This document shows, in pieces, positions 35,862 to 45,781 of a DNA stretch of 64,000 nt (its first letter is position 1; the number at the start of each line of letters is the position of its first letter). The notes under the pieces were generated by a model that made no database searches, was not told where the DNA came from, and saw only the letters and a program-made list of their open reading frames with translations. Made by a program: the position numbers and the translations under genes. The stretch is from NCBI RefSeq assembly GCF_036967205.1, contig NZ_CP146022.1:7254001-7318000 (forward strand). Reading direction: 5' to 3'. The DNA is from Streptomyces sp. Q6 (GTDB taxonomy: Bacteria; Actinomycetota; Actinomycetes; Streptomycetales; Streptomycetaceae).

Positions 35862-38724
35862 GGGAGGCCCCGTTCTCGGTCGGCGGCACCGGCCGCCACG
35901 GCGCGAACGCGCTCGCCTCGCGCGGCAGCAGACCCGCGAGGTCCGGGCAGTGCCGCAGCACGACGGACTTCATGCCGCCCTTCTCCACCCAGTCGATACC
36001 GAGCGGCGTGTAGATCTCCGGGCGGTAGTCGACGTTGAGGAAGCGGTCGCTCTGGAGCCGTCGCGTCGCCATCAGGATGAAGATGCGGAACGCCGTGTCG
36101 GAGAAGCCGAAGCCGGTCGGCGGGTTCTCCGCGAACAGGCCGACGACCGTGTCGATCTCGTCGACGGTCCGGTACACGTCCTTCAGGCGCGCCAGCGTCT
36201 CGGGCTCCCGCGTCAGGTCCTCGAAGCGGCGGATGCGCTCCTTGTGCAGCCCCGCGCGGAAGTCGTTGTAGCGCGGCACGCCACGGCGCCGGGTGCGCAC
36301 CAGGTCGACCACCGACAGGTCGATGATCTCGCCCTCGCGCTGGAAGCGCGTCAGCGACTTCGGGTAGTTGTGCAGCGTGATCGCGCCCGGGTGCGCGATG
36401 CCGAACGAGTAGAGCGTGTTGGCGAGGCCCGTCTTGCGGATCTGGCTCTCGGCGGCCGTGCCCTGGATGTCGTGGAAGCCGACGGTCTCCAGCCGCTGCC
36501 CGAAGTGGTGCTCGCGCAGCTCGTAGTCGTCGGGGATCAGCGGGTGCATCCGGTACACCGTGACGAAGTCCTCGGTGAGCGAGTACGGGGCGCCGTGGTG
36601 GTCGGGCAGCGTCTTCGGGATGCCGGTCAGCGAATGCGACTCCAGGAGCCACAGCCCCAGCTGGTTCAGCCAATTGCGCGGCGGGCCATCCCAGTTGGTG
36701 CGCAGGCCGACGTCGATCGCCTTCGTCGCGAGGATCGCCGGGGTCCACTCCACCGTATGGATCTTCGCGATGAGCGCCGACACGACGAGCCGCGCCGTGT
36801 GGTAGATCCGTTCCTCGCTCATCGACGGGTACTCGGCGCGCAGCGCGTCGCACACCGTGTTGTGCTCCCGCGCGAACAGCGTGTGCATCGCGCTGAGGCC
36901 CATCCACCAGTTGTCCTTGAACCCGGTGATCGGAATGCCCGTACGGTCGACGGGGATGTGGCCCGCGTCGAGCAACAGCCGTGCCCCGCCGTCGGGTTCG
37001 CGCAGCGACTTCGCCGTCCGCTCGTCGCCGCCGTACACCTCGGAGCCGTCCCACCAGTGCGAGGCGGTGTTCCCGAAGAGGATCGGCGGCCGGTCGCCGG
37101 GCGGTTCGACGCCTTCGTTCTCGGCGAACCGCATCACGTTCTCTTCCGGCCCGTTCGGGTGGTTGACCCACGTGCCGCCGCCGGGCGGCAGCGGTACCTC
37201 GACCGTCTTGCCGCCCTCGGGGTAGCGGCGGTGGTTGACCCAGTCGTGCACCTGGAACTGGATCCACGCGGCGGCCAGGACGTTGAGGGACGTCGCCGGG
37301 ACGAAGCTCTCCCGGGTGAGGAGCCGGCGGCTGACCGTCACCGGGTTCGGGGTGTCGAAGAGGTCGGGGCGGTACACGGGTGCGAGGTTGCGGCCGAACG
37401 CGGCCCCGACCGCGCCCATCTTCGGCGCCGACAGGTCGTTGTAGGTCCCGTCGTACGAGCGTGAGGTGCGCAGCCGCTCGTCCACCGGGACCGGCACGGA
37501 CTGCGTCCTCGGCGGCGCCTCGGGCACGTCCGTGTCGATGAGGTTGAGGCGGCGCAGCGCCTTCCGCAGGAACACGAGGTTGAGCAGGCTCGCGTCCAAC
37601 GGCAGCCGGTGCCAGGGGACATACCGGTTCAGGGCGCGGAAGGCGAGCCCGACCGGCACCCCGAGGACCCGGTTGCGCAGCGGTTCCTGCGAGGTGAACC
37701 GGGTGCCCTGGCGCTGCGCGGCGCTCGCCTCGTACGCGACCTTGCGGGCCCGGTTGAGGTTGCCGAGCGGCCTGAAGTCCTCCGAGGTGAACCAGGGGTT
37801 GAACGTCAGCTCCTCGACGCGGCGGGCCGCCGAGCGGGCCTCCGCCGTCGTGATGTCCTGCGCGGGGACGGTCAGCCGGGCCACCGGCAGCGGCGGCGAG
37901 ACCGCTTCCTTCCACTCGACGGAGCCGTCCTCGACGGGCGTGCGGCGCTCGTCGACGTACCGCTGCACGCACAGGTCGAAGGTGACGTCGCCACGGGACA
38001 GGCGCTGGGCGAGCTCGGTGTGCAGGAAGTTCGGGTCGCCGCGGTCGGGACGCGGCTCGGCGCCGCCGCCGACGGCCGGGCGCAGCAGGTAGCGGACCGG
38101 CCCCGCCTCGCCCCACAGGATCGCGCCGCGGCTCCAGTACGTCTCGCGGGCCAGGCTGTTGACGGTGTGCCGGGTCGCCGCCTGCACATTGCGCCGCATC
38201 CGGCTCGCGGTGCCGAGGCCCACGGCGAGGGGCAGTTTCACGAACAGGCCGACGGCCTTCTGCAACGGAGTGCGCGCGCCGGCCATGGCCTTGGCGAACG
38301 CCACGAACTCGCGGGCGTTGCGGGCGTGCGACACCGGGAACGAGGTCGCCAGCAGATCGTGGCTCTCGTCGCCGGTGACCTGCACCCGCACGGCCACCCC
38401 GTGCAGGTCGGGCGCGCCGTCGGGGCCGCGCACACCGCTCGCGTTGGAGAGCCGTACGGTCGCCGGGTACTCGGCGCCGGCCTTGGCGAAGCCGCTGGTC
38501 AGGGCGGGTGGCAGATCATCGAGGAAGCGGAGTCGGGCGTTCTCGACGCCGAGCGCCGCCTTCGCGTGGAAGGCGCGTTCGTAGCCCGCGGCGCCGCTCG
38601 CCCGGCGGTTCGCGACCTGGACCCGCATGATCTCGCCGGCGAGGCGCTGGAAGACGAGGCGCTCGGCCTCGGCGCTGCCGCCCTCGTACCGCTCGTACTG
38701 TGCGTACCGTTCGGTGTCGGCCAT
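35848..38724 (-). CDS. Catalase-like domain fused to animal-type haem peroxidase/alpha-dioxygenase-like domain
   Basis: 958 aa. Residues about 20-330 resemble catalase-like proteins (YPATVRLSNASG, PDLHGVAVRVQV, FRPLGNLNRARKVAYEAS), with RKVAY matching the RxxxY haem-ligand pattern. Residues about 400-950 belong to the haem-dependent dioxygenase/animal peroxidase group: distal His in IQFQVHDWVNH, SAMHTLFAREHNTVCDAL, and probable proximal His in TVYRMHPLIPD (near 725). Enzymes of this second type oxygenate fatty acids (alpha-dioxygenase, cyclooxygenase). Catalase-related domains fused to a fatty-acid oxygenase are known in allene-oxide-forming enzymes. The combination therefore suggests making a lipid hydroperoxide and converting it in one chain. 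A lipase gene is divergent. The ribosome-binding site before ATG 38724 is weak. Confidence 0.8.
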   Translation of the reverse strand: MADTERYAQYERYEGGSAEAERLVFQRLAGEIMRVQVANRRASGAAGYERAFHAKAALGVENARLRFLDDLPPALTSGFAKAGAEYPATVRLSNASGVRGPDGAPDLHGVAVRVQVTGDESHDLLATSFPVSHARNAREFVAFAKAMAGARTPLQKAVGLFVKLPLAVGLGTASRMRRNVQAATRHTVNSLARETYWSRGAILWGEAGPVRYLLRPAVGGGAEPRPDRGDPNFLHTELAQRLSRGDVTFDLCVQRYVDERRTPVEDGSVEWKEAVSPPLPVARLTVPAQDITTAEARSAARRVEELTFNPWFTSEDFRPLGNLNRARKVAYEASAAQRQGTRFTSQEPLRNRVLGVPVGLAFRALNRYVPWHRLPLDASLLNLVFLRKALRRLNLIDTDVPEAPPRTQSVPVPVDERLRTSRSYDGTYNDLSAPKMGAVGAAFGRNLAPVYRPDLFDTPNPVTVSRRLLTRESFVPATSLNVLAAAWIQFQVHDWVNHRRYPEGGKTVEVPLPPGGGTWVNHPNGPEENVMRFAENEGVEPPGDRPPILFGNTASHWWDGSEVYGGDERTAKSLREPDGGARLLLDAGHIPVDRTGIPITGFKDNWWMGLSAMHTLFAREHNTVCDALRAEYPSMSEERIYHTARLVVSALIAKIHTVEWTPAILATKAIDVGLRTNWDGPPRNWLNQLGLWLLESHSLTGIPKTLPDHHGAPYSLTEDFVTVYRMHPLIPDDYELREHHFGQRLETVGFHDIQGTAAESQIRKTGLANTLYSFGIAHPGAITLHNYPKSLTRFQREGEIIDLSVVDLVRTRRRGVPRYNDFRAGLHKERIRRFEDLTREPETLARLKDVYRTVDEIDTVVGLFAENPPTGFGFSDTAFRIFILMATRRLQSDRFLNVDYRPEIYTPLGIDWVEKGGMKSVVLRHCPDLAGLLPREASAFAPWRPVPPTENGASHADS

Positions 38725-39052
38725 CGTTGCCGTCCCTGTCGTGTGCCGTGCGTCAGGAGGTCGTACCGGAGGGGGCAGCGACGCTATCGGCGTCGTCCGA
38801 CGTCCCGCAGCGCCGTATCCCGCCATCTGCGACGACCGCCGAGCGACGCGAACTCCCTTACGAATAAGGGCGTTTGGCCCTGTCGGAGGCGCGGCCTCGC
38901 GGGCCCGCGACCGCCCCGCGACATCGTGCGCCGCCCCTCCCACACGCGTCCCTCGTGACCGCGCCCGGCGGCCCCCGCGGATGGCCGGTCAGCGACGGCT
39001 TGACGACACCCGGCCGCGGTGGTGTGCTCGGCAACCCGCCCAGGGAGGCGTC
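38725..39052. other. Divergent promoter region between fusion oxygenase and lipase genes
   Basis: About 330 bases without a gene, holding the promoters of both divergent genes. A short inverted repeat (CGACGC and GCGTCG, 38779-38784 and 38790-38795) is the only evident structure and could be an operator for both. Confidence 0.4.
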
Positions 39053-40309
39053 ATGCGCGACACCACCGTGCACGGACCCACGTTCGCCGAGCTGCGACCC
39101 CTGAAGGAGGCGACCTTCGTCGAGTCGGGCCGGGCGACCTTCCCCGTCTACCCCGACCTGGCCGAACGGCTCCTGGACGACAAGGCCCACCCCGACCCGG
39201 ACGGCGTCCTTCCGCACGTCATGGCGGTCTGCTCGGCCTACGCGTACGCGGGATTCGGGCAGGAGAGCGACGCCGGGACCGTCGCCATGATCGCCACACG
39301 GCTCGGCCTGGAGTCCAATCGGATCCGCGTCTTCGAGCAGCGCGTGGACGCCCTGTACGTCGCCTCGGCGGCCTACCTCATCCAGGACGAGGACCGCAGG
39401 ATCGCCATCCTGTGCTACCGCGGCACCCAGCCCGAGGACATCATCAGCATCCTCACCGACGCCGACGTACGCCCCGACACCCTCAGTGTCGACCTCGACG
39501 GCGTCCGCCACTCCGTCCACGCGGGCTTCTACCGCAACATGCGCGCCACCCGCTACCTCGTCCTCCAGGCCCTGGAACGCGCGGTGCGCGGCGAGTCCGT
39601 CGACCCGAAGGAGCGGGGCGTACGGGGCGGAGGACTCGAAGCGCTCTACATCACCGGGCACAGCCTCGGCGCGGCGATGGCGGCCCTGATGGCCGTCACC
39701 CTCGTGCACGAACCGCGCTACGCGCACCTCGCCCGCAGGCTGCGCGCCGTCTACACCTTCGGTCAACCCCTGATCGGCGGACCGGAGTTCGCCCGTGCCT
39801 GCGAGCGGGCCACCGACAGCAACGGCACCCATGTGCTGCGCGACCGCGTCCTGCGCTACATCCACGACCGTGACGTCGTCCCCGCGCTGCCGCCCCGGCC
39901 GGTCGGCCCGTACGCCCCGTTCGGCCGCGAGTTCCACTACCGCAGGCCGCGCCGGGGCCTGGACGCGGTGTTCGCGGCGGCGGCCGACACGGCGGCGGAG
40001 GCCGTGGCCCTCCCCGGTGACGTGCTCGGCGGCGCGAACCCGCTCGACCGGCTGCGCCGCGTCGCGGCCCTCCCGGCCCGGGTCCGCCAGGAGGGCTGGG
40101 TGGAGCGCCACGACCCGGCGCGGCCCTACGCCCAGATGGACAGCCTCGCCGGACTCGCGGTGGTGGCCCCGCTCGCCTTCTTCGCGACGCGCCTGGCCCT
40201 GACCCGCTCGATCCCGTTCCGCTACTCCTTCGAGGACCACGGGCCGGCGCACTACGTCAACACGCTCGCTCCGCAGGGCGTGCTGAGCGAGTACGGGGAC
40301 GTCAGGTAG
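39053..40309 (+). CDS. Class 3 lipase family protein
   Basis: 418 aa. The nucleophile elbow is ALYITGHSLGAAMAAL (Ser near residue 203), preceded by AILCYRGTQPEDI, which supplies the oxyanion region of class 3 lipases. Catalytic Asp is probably in YIHDRDVVPALPP and the His in SFEDHGPAHYVN near the end. A hydrophobic segment (LAGLAVVAPLAFFATRLAL) lies just before that His, so membrane association is likely; no signal peptide is seen. The enzyme would release fatty acids from acylglycerols or phospholipids. Its divergent neighbour is a fatty-acid-oxygenase-like fusion, suggesting that the lipase supplies substrate. ATG 39053 follows AGGGAGG. Confidence 0.85.
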   Translation: MRDTTVHGPTFAELRPLKEATFVESGRATFPVYPDLAERLLDDKAHPDPDGVLPHVMAVCSAYAYAGFGQESDAGTVAMIATRLGLESNRIRVFEQRVDALYVASAAYLIQDEDRRIAILCYRGTQPEDIISILTDADVRPDTLSVDLDGVRHSVHAGFYRNMRATRYLVLQALERAVRGESVDPKERGVRGGGLEALYITGHSLGAAMAALMAVTLVHEPRYAHLARRLRAVYTFGQPLIGGPEFARACERATDSNGTHVLRDRVLRYIHDRDVVPALPPRPVGPYAPFGREFHYRRPRRGLDAVFAAAADTAAEAVALPGDVLGGANPLDRLRRVAALPARVRQEGWVERHDPARPYAQMDSLAGLAVVAPLAFFATRLALTRSIPFRYSFEDHGPAHYVNTLAPQGVLSEYGDVR

Positions 40310-40629
40310 GCCCGCGGGCGCCCACTCCTGAAGGGCTCAACTCCTGGACCGTGCAGGCACCAGGAGGACGGAGCCACCACGGCGGCGACCCTGGGCCGGT
40401 GCTCCACGGAGGGCCTGGCGCGCAGGATCGCGGCCCTGGACACCCGGCCGCGCCGCCACTACGGCGCGGCCTGCCCCCTGTCGGCGATGCTCACCCTGAT
40501 GCTCGTCGGCGGCGCTCTCGCGGCCCGCGAGAGCGGCGGACCCTCCCGGTGCCCCGGCGGCCCGCAGGCGCCGGACCCGTGCGTCCGTTCTTCTCGCGGG
40601 CCGAGAACCTCAGGCCGTGACCGGCCCGC
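40310..40629. other. Gap between lipase and NHLM operon, no supported gene
   Basis: About 320 bases. An AGGAGG site (40362-40367) is present, but no ATG or GTG follows at the right distance. The open frames here run into the opposite-strand transporter gene without a stop, so they are not credible. I see no terminator hairpin. Confidence 0.4.
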
Positions 40630-43551
40630 TCACGCCATCTGCCGCCGCACCAGCTCGTGCAGCCGCCCGCCCGCGTCCGCCAGCAGCTCGGCCGGGGAGC
40701 CCTGTTGCACGACGCGGCCCTGGGACATCACGACGACCCGGTCCGCGTCGAGGACCGTCGACAGCCGGTGGGCGATCACGACGCGGGTCGCCCGGAGCGC
40801 CCGGGTGCTGTCGATCACGATGCGCTGCGTCTCGTTGTCGAGCGCGCTCGTCGCCTCGTCGAAGAAGAGGATGCGCGGGCGCCTGATCAGCGCCTGCGCG
40901 ATCATCAGGCGCTGGCGCTGGCCGCCCGAGATCGCGCCGCCGCCCGCGATCATCGTGTGCAGTCCCATCGGCATCCGCTTGATGTCCTCGGCCAGGCCCG
41001 CCATCTCGGCGGCGGCCATCGCCTCCTCCTGCGTGAACGACTCGGCGCCGCAGATGCAGTCGAGGATCGAGCCGGTCAGCGGCTGCGCGTTCTGGAGTAC
41101 GACACCGCACTGGCGGCGTACCGCCGCCTGGTCGAGCGCCGAGAGGTCCTGGCCGTCGTAGAGGACACTGCCGTACGTCGGTGCGTCGAAGCCGATGAGC
41201 AGCCGAAGCAGCGTCGACTTGCCGCAGCCGCTCTCGCCGACGACCGCCACGAACTCGCCGGGCCCGATGGACACGGACACGTCGTCGAGGACGAGCGGTC
41301 CGTCGTCCGTGTAGCGGAAGGAGACGCCGCGCGCCTCCAACGCCCCGGTCAGCTCGCCGGGCTGGGTCGCCGCGCCGCGCACCTCGGGCTCCGCGTCGAG
41401 CACCGGCTTGATCTGCTCGTACATCGGGAGCACCGCCGCCGCCGAGATCAGCGCGCCGGTCAGCTGCGTCACCGAGGTCAGGAGCATCGTCACCGCCGTG
41501 TTGAACGTCAGGAACGCGGCCGCCGACAGGGACCCGCGCGCCGGCCCCGCGAGCAGCATGAACATCACCAGCGAACACAGCGGCAGGTAGACGGCGTTGA
41601 GGACCGTCGTCACGTTCTTGATGCGGCCCGCCCGCCGCTGGAGCTCCCTGCTCTGCGCGAACTCCTTCGCCCACGCCCCGTACGCGAACGACTCCGCCCC
41701 GGCGACCCGCAGCTTCGGCAGCCCGCGCAGCGTCTGGAACGCCTGGTTGTTGAGCTTGTTGCCGAGCTTTACCAGTCGGCGCTGCCAGCGCAGTTCCATC
41801 AGGCCGAGGGTGAGGAAGACACCCGCGACGAGCACCAGCAGGCCGAGCGCCGCCAGCGCCAGCGGCACGCTGTACACCAGCAGTAGCACCAGGTTCATCG
41901 CGCCGATCGTCACCGACTGCACGACCACCGGGCCGACCCCCGACAGGAGACGGCGGATCGCGCTGATGCCCATCGCCGCACTCGCCAGCTCACCCGTCGA
42001 GCGGGACGCGAAGAATCGTGTGGGGAGCCGCAACAGGCGGTCCCAGACGGCGGGTTGGAGCACGGACTCGACGCGGCCCTCGATGCGCAGCACCGACATG
42101 TTCTGCACCAGCATGAACACCGCCGACACGACACCGGAGACGATGATCGCCAGCGACATCTGGGTGATCGGGCCCGTCTCGGCGTTCGGTACGTACCGGC
42201 CGAGCACCTGTCCGGTGGCGACCGGCACCAGCGCGCCGAGCCCCACCGTCACCAGGCCCGCGAGGAGCAGCCGCCGGATGTCACCACCCAGCGCGCGCAC
42301 GCTGAACCGCAGCAGACCGCGCGGCGTCAACTCTCCCTCGGGCAGCGGCCGGTAGAGCATCACGGCCCGCTCCTCGAAGTCCTCCGCGTTGTCCTCGTCG
42401 ACCCGGCTGCGCCGGTCGCCCGCCGCGTTCACCGCCTCGTAGCCGCCGCGCCGCCACAGCAGCGCGACGGGCGCCCCGGACGCCGCGCGGAAGCCGACCA
42501 GCGGCCCCGAGTCCTGACGCCACCAGTCGCCGCTCAACCGCACCGGACGGGTACGGATCCGGGACGCGACCGCGATCTGCTCGACCGGGTCGATCCGGTC
42601 GCTCACCGGGCCGCCGTGCCGCGGCTCGACGAGCCGGATCCCGGCGGCCCGCGCCACCACCGTGCACGCCGCGTACGTCGCGTCGACGCCCGCGTCGGCG
42701 GGCCGCTCGCGCCGCCGCCGCGTACCGATCGAGGCGAGCAGCGTCCGGTCGGCCTGCTCGCGCACCGCCTCACCCGCCCGGATCCCGGCCGCGGCCCGGT
42801 CCTCGTGCGCGCTCTCCAGACGCTCGATCCACCGGTCGAGCGTCGACAGGAGCCGGTGCTGCTGGTTCACCATGCGCTGCCACAGGGCCCCGTCGACCAG
42901 CAGATCGGCGGCCGCGTCGGCGGCGTACGCGGACCCGTACTGCACGCTGCCCGGGGAGAGTTGGGGCCACAGCACGTCGTCGTCGCCGAGGAGCTCCGGG
43001 TCCGCGGCCCGCCCGCCGTGATCGCTGAAGGGGGCCTCGAAGAGGACCCGCTGCCCGCGCCCCACACCGAGCGCGAACGCCTCCTCCAGCAGACTCCACG
43101 CCATGTCGTACGAGCCGTCGGCCGAGGGCCGGGCGCCGGGCGTGTACGGCAGCTCGCGCAGCGGGATACGACGCAGGGCACAGCCCGCCAGCGGCCGCCC
43201 GACCAGGGTGTGCCGGGTGCCCTCGACCGGGCCGAGCAGCAGCGTGCCCGGCTCCAGGCGCCCCAGGAAGTTCCAGTGCCCCTGCGCGTACACGTCCACC
43301 GCGAACAGGTCGAGGGCGCCGTCCGTGACGAGCCACAGCACCTGCGGGCCCTCCAATGGCAGGCTGCGCACTCCCGCGCAGTCGAGCGGCGCGCCGAGCC
43401 CGCCGAACGCGGCGACGACCTGGTCGCCCGCGTGCGGCGAGCCGAACGGGGGCTGCGCGTACGCCTCTTCGTACCCCTCCTGCTGCCCGTACCGCTGCTG
43501 CGGCACGTGCTGTGCGTACTGCTCCTGCCGCTCGTACGGTTCGTAGGTCAT
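40630..43551 (-). CDS. NHLM-type bacteriocin ABC transporter, permease-ATPase without peptidase
   Basis: 973 aa. A Gln/Tyr-rich N-terminus (about 1-40) leads to a cyclic-nucleotide-binding-like beta domain (about 45-150), a long variable region, six transmembrane helices (about 425-680) and an ABC ATPase with GESGCGKST, SGGQRQRLMIAQAL, ILFFDEATSALD and VIAHRLST. This is the layout of the NHLM system ATP-binding protein, which pairs with the peptidase-bearing transporter encoded upstream. One base separates its ATG from the stop of that gene, so they are co-translated. The pair probably forms a heterodimer that exports the double-glycine peptide. Confidence 0.87.
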   Translation of the reverse strand: MTYEPYERQEQYAQHVPQQRYGQQEGYEEAYAQPPFGSPHAGDQVVAAFGGLGAPLDCAGVRSLPLEGPQVLWLVTDGALDLFAVDVYAQGHWNFLGRLEPGTLLLGPVEGTRHTLVGRPLAGCALRRIPLRELPYTPGARPSADGSYDMAWSLLEEAFALGVGRGQRVLFEAPFSDHGGRAADPELLGDDDVLWPQLSPGSVQYGSAYAADAAADLLVDGALWQRMVNQQHRLLSTLDRWIERLESAHEDRAAAGIRAGEAVREQADRTLLASIGTRRRRERPADAGVDATYAACTVVARAAGIRLVEPRHGGPVSDRIDPVEQIAVASRIRTRPVRLSGDWWRQDSGPLVGFRAASGAPVALLWRRGGYEAVNAAGDRRSRVDEDNAEDFEERAVMLYRPLPEGELTPRGLLRFSVRALGGDIRRLLLAGLVTVGLGALVPVATGQVLGRYVPNAETGPITQMSLAIIVSGVVSAVFMLVQNMSVLRIEGRVESVLQPAVWDRLLRLPTRFFASRSTGELASAAMGISAIRRLLSGVGPVVVQSVTIGAMNLVLLLVYSVPLALAALGLLVLVAGVFLTLGLMELRWQRRLVKLGNKLNNQAFQTLRGLPKLRVAGAESFAYGAWAKEFAQSRELQRRAGRIKNVTTVLNAVYLPLCSLVMFMLLAGPARGSLSAAAFLTFNTAVTMLLTSVTQLTGALISAAAVLPMYEQIKPVLDAEPEVRGAATQPGELTGALEARGVSFRYTDDGPLVLDDVSVSIGPGEFVAVVGESGCGKSTLLRLLIGFDAPTYGSVLYDGQDLSALDQAAVRRQCGVVLQNAQPLTGSILDCICGAESFTQEEAMAAAEMAGLAEDIKRMPMGLHTMIAGGGAISGGQRQRLMIAQALIRRPRILFFDEATSALDNETQRIVIDSTRALRATRVVIAHRLSTVLDADRVVVMSQGRVVQQGSPAELLADAGGRLHELVRRQMA

Positions 43552-43552
43552 G

Positions 43553-45781
43553 TCAGTGCTCCCTGACCAGCTCGGCGTACGGGCCGCCCGCCGCCACCAG
43601 ATGCTCGTGGCGGCCGCGCTCGACGACCTGCCCGTGGTCGAGGACCACGATCTCGTCGCTGTCGCGCACCGTGCTCAGCCGGTGGGCGATGACCACACAG
43701 GCGCAGCCGCGCCGCCGGATGTTGTCCATGACGACCTGCTCGGTCTCGGCGTCGAGCGCGCTCGTCACCTCGTCGAGGACGAGGATGCTCGGCCGGCGCA
43801 CCAACGCCCGTGCGATCTCCAGACGTTGACGCTGCCCGCCGGAGAAGTTGCGCCCGTCCTGCTCGACCGGGCTGTGGAGGCCGCCGGGCCGCCGCGCCAC
43901 CACGTCGTACAGGCACGCGTCGCGCAGCGCGTCGGCGACCGCGTCGTCGGAGATCGAGGGGTCCCACAGCGCGACGTTGTCCCGGACCGTGCCCTCGAAG
44001 AGGAACACGTCCTGGTCGACGAAGGACACTGACGCGGCGAGCGCCCCGCGGGGGATGTCGTCGAGGCGCCGCCCGTCGATCCGGATGACGCCCTCCCACG
44101 GCGCGTACAGCCCCGAAATGAGCCGGGAGACGGTCGACTTGCCGCTGCCCGAGCCGCCCACGAGCGCCACCTGCTCGCCCGGACCGACCGTCAGCGAGAA
44201 CCCCGAGAGGAGCGGCTTGTCGAGCGGGCTGTAGCCGAACGTGATCTCCTCCAGCTCGACGTGCCCCTTCAGCCGGCGCGTGTCGTGCACCGCTTCCGGG
44301 CGCGCGTACAGGGTGTCGACCGGGAAGCTCTCGACGTCCTTGAGCCGGGCCACGTCGGCGGCGAAGTCCTGGATGCGGCCCGCGACCCCGTTCAACCGGG
44401 TGAGGGGCGCGGTGAAGCGGGTCACCAGCGCCTGGAACGCGACGAGCAGGCCCACCGACAGATGCCCCTCGACGGCGCGCAGACCGCCGATCCACAGGAT
44501 CAGCGCGCTGTTGAGCGTCGCCAGCGTCGGCGCGACGACCCCCAGCCAGGCGCTCGGCACCCCGAGCCGCTGCTGCTCCTCCAGCGTCGTCGCGTGCTGT
44601 CCGGCCCACCGCCGGAAGTAACCGTCCTCACCGCCGGTGGCCTTCATCGTCTCGATCAACTGGAGCCCGGTGTACGAGGTGTTGGTCAGCCGGGCCGTGT
44701 CCGCCCGCAGCTTCTGCGTGCGTGTGGCGCGCAGCCGTACGACGATCCGCATCGCCACCACGTTCAGGAGCGCGATGCCGACGCCGACCATCGTCAGCTG
44801 CGGGTCGTACGTCCACAGCAGCGCCGCGTACAGCAGCACCACGATCCCGTCGACGCCGGCCGCCGTCAGGTCGCGGGCCAGCGTCTCGGAGACCCCGTCG
44901 TTCGACTGGAGTCGCTGGACGAGGTCGGCCGGGCTGCGCTGCGCGAAGAACTGCACGGGCAGCCGCAGCAGATGGCCGAAGAAGCGGGCGCTGCTGAGCG
45001 TCGACGAGATGATCCGGCCACGCAGCAGATTCGCCTGCTGCAACCAGGTCAGGGCGCCGGTGAGCGCCACCATCGCGCCCATCGACGCGAACAGGGCGCC
45101 CAACAGGGAGGTCTGATCACCGATCAGGAACAGGTCGATGTACGTGCGGCTGAGCGCGGGCACCGCCGCGCCCACCGCGACGAGCAGCAGGCTCGCGAGG
45201 AGCGCGGCGACCATGGTGCCGGTCGTGCCGCGCAGCCGTCCGGGCAGCGCCTTGAGCACGCCCGGACGGCGCCCGCCCGGCCGGAAGTCCGGTCCCGGCT
45301 CCAAGACCAGGACGACGCCCGTGAAGCTGGTGTCGAAGTCCTCGGTGGCCACGAACCGGCGGCCCTTGTCCGGGTCGTTGATGTGCACGCCGCGCCGCCC
45401 GAAGCGGCGCCCCGTGCCGTCGTAGACGACGTAGTGGTTGAACTCCCAGAAAAGGATCGCCGGGCCCTGCACGTCGGCGAGCGCGCCGGGCTCCATCTGC
45501 ATGCCCTTGGCGGTCAGGCCGTAACTGCGCGCCGCCTTCAGGAGGTTGCTGGCGCGCGAGCCGTCCCGCGAGACACCGCACGCGATGCGCAGCTCTTCGA
45601 GCGGGACGTGCCGGCCGTGGTGCGCGAGGACCATGCCGAGCGCCGCGGCGCCGCACTCGACGGCCTCCATCTGGAGGACCGTGGGGGTACGCACCGTCCT
45701 GCGGCGCCTGGGCGGTGGGGGAGCGGGCCGGGAGCGGCGGCGCCCACCGTGTCCGGCGGGCGGCAACGAGGTCGCGGTCAC
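43553..45781 (-). CDS. NHLM-type bacteriocin ABC transporter with C39 leader peptidase
   Basis: 742 aa. Residues about 30-155 are a C39 peptidase: catalytic Cys in QMEAVECGAAALGMVLAHHG, His in WEFNHYVVYDG and Asp in HINDPDKGRR, so cleavage after Gly-Gly should be active. Six transmembrane helices follow (about 190-465), then an ABC ATPase with GGSGSGKSTVSRL, FSGGQRQRLEIA, LVLDEVTSALD and VIAHRLST. It removes the leader while exporting the peptide. GTG 45781 overlaps the HlyD-family stop (GTGA). The partner ATPase is encoded directly downstream. Confidence 0.9.
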   Translation of the reverse strand: MTATSLPPAGHGGRRRSRPAPPPPRRRRTVRTPTVLQMEAVECGAAALGMVLAHHGRHVPLEELRIACGVSRDGSRASNLLKAARSYGLTAKGMQMEPGALADVQGPAILFWEFNHYVVYDGTGRRFGRRGVHINDPDKGRRFVATEDFDTSFTGVVLVLEPGPDFRPGGRRPGVLKALPGRLRGTTGTMVAALLASLLLVAVGAAVPALSRTYIDLFLIGDQTSLLGALFASMGAMVALTGALTWLQQANLLRGRIISSTLSSARFFGHLLRLPVQFFAQRSPADLVQRLQSNDGVSETLARDLTAAGVDGIVVLLYAALLWTYDPQLTMVGVGIALLNVVAMRIVVRLRATRTQKLRADTARLTNTSYTGLQLIETMKATGGEDGYFRRWAGQHATTLEEQQRLGVPSAWLGVVAPTLATLNSALILWIGGLRAVEGHLSVGLLVAFQALVTRFTAPLTRLNGVAGRIQDFAADVARLKDVESFPVDTLYARPEAVHDTRRLKGHVELEEITFGYSPLDKPLLSGFSLTVGPGEQVALVGGSGSGKSTVSRLISGLYAPWEGVIRIDGRRLDDIPRGALAASVSFVDQDVFLFEGTVRDNVALWDPSISDDAVADALRDACLYDVVARRPGGLHSPVEQDGRNFSGGQRQRLEIARALVRRPSILVLDEVTSALDAETEQVVMDNIRRRGCACVVIAHRLSTVRDSDEIVVLDHGQVVERGRHEHLVAAGGPYAELVREH

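Noticed and set aside
40351-40620. Possible small gene behind the AGGAGG at 40362-40367
   Set aside because: No ATG, GTG or TTG follows at a usable distance, and the open frames continue into the opposite-strand transporter gene without a stop. Composition alone does not support coding.
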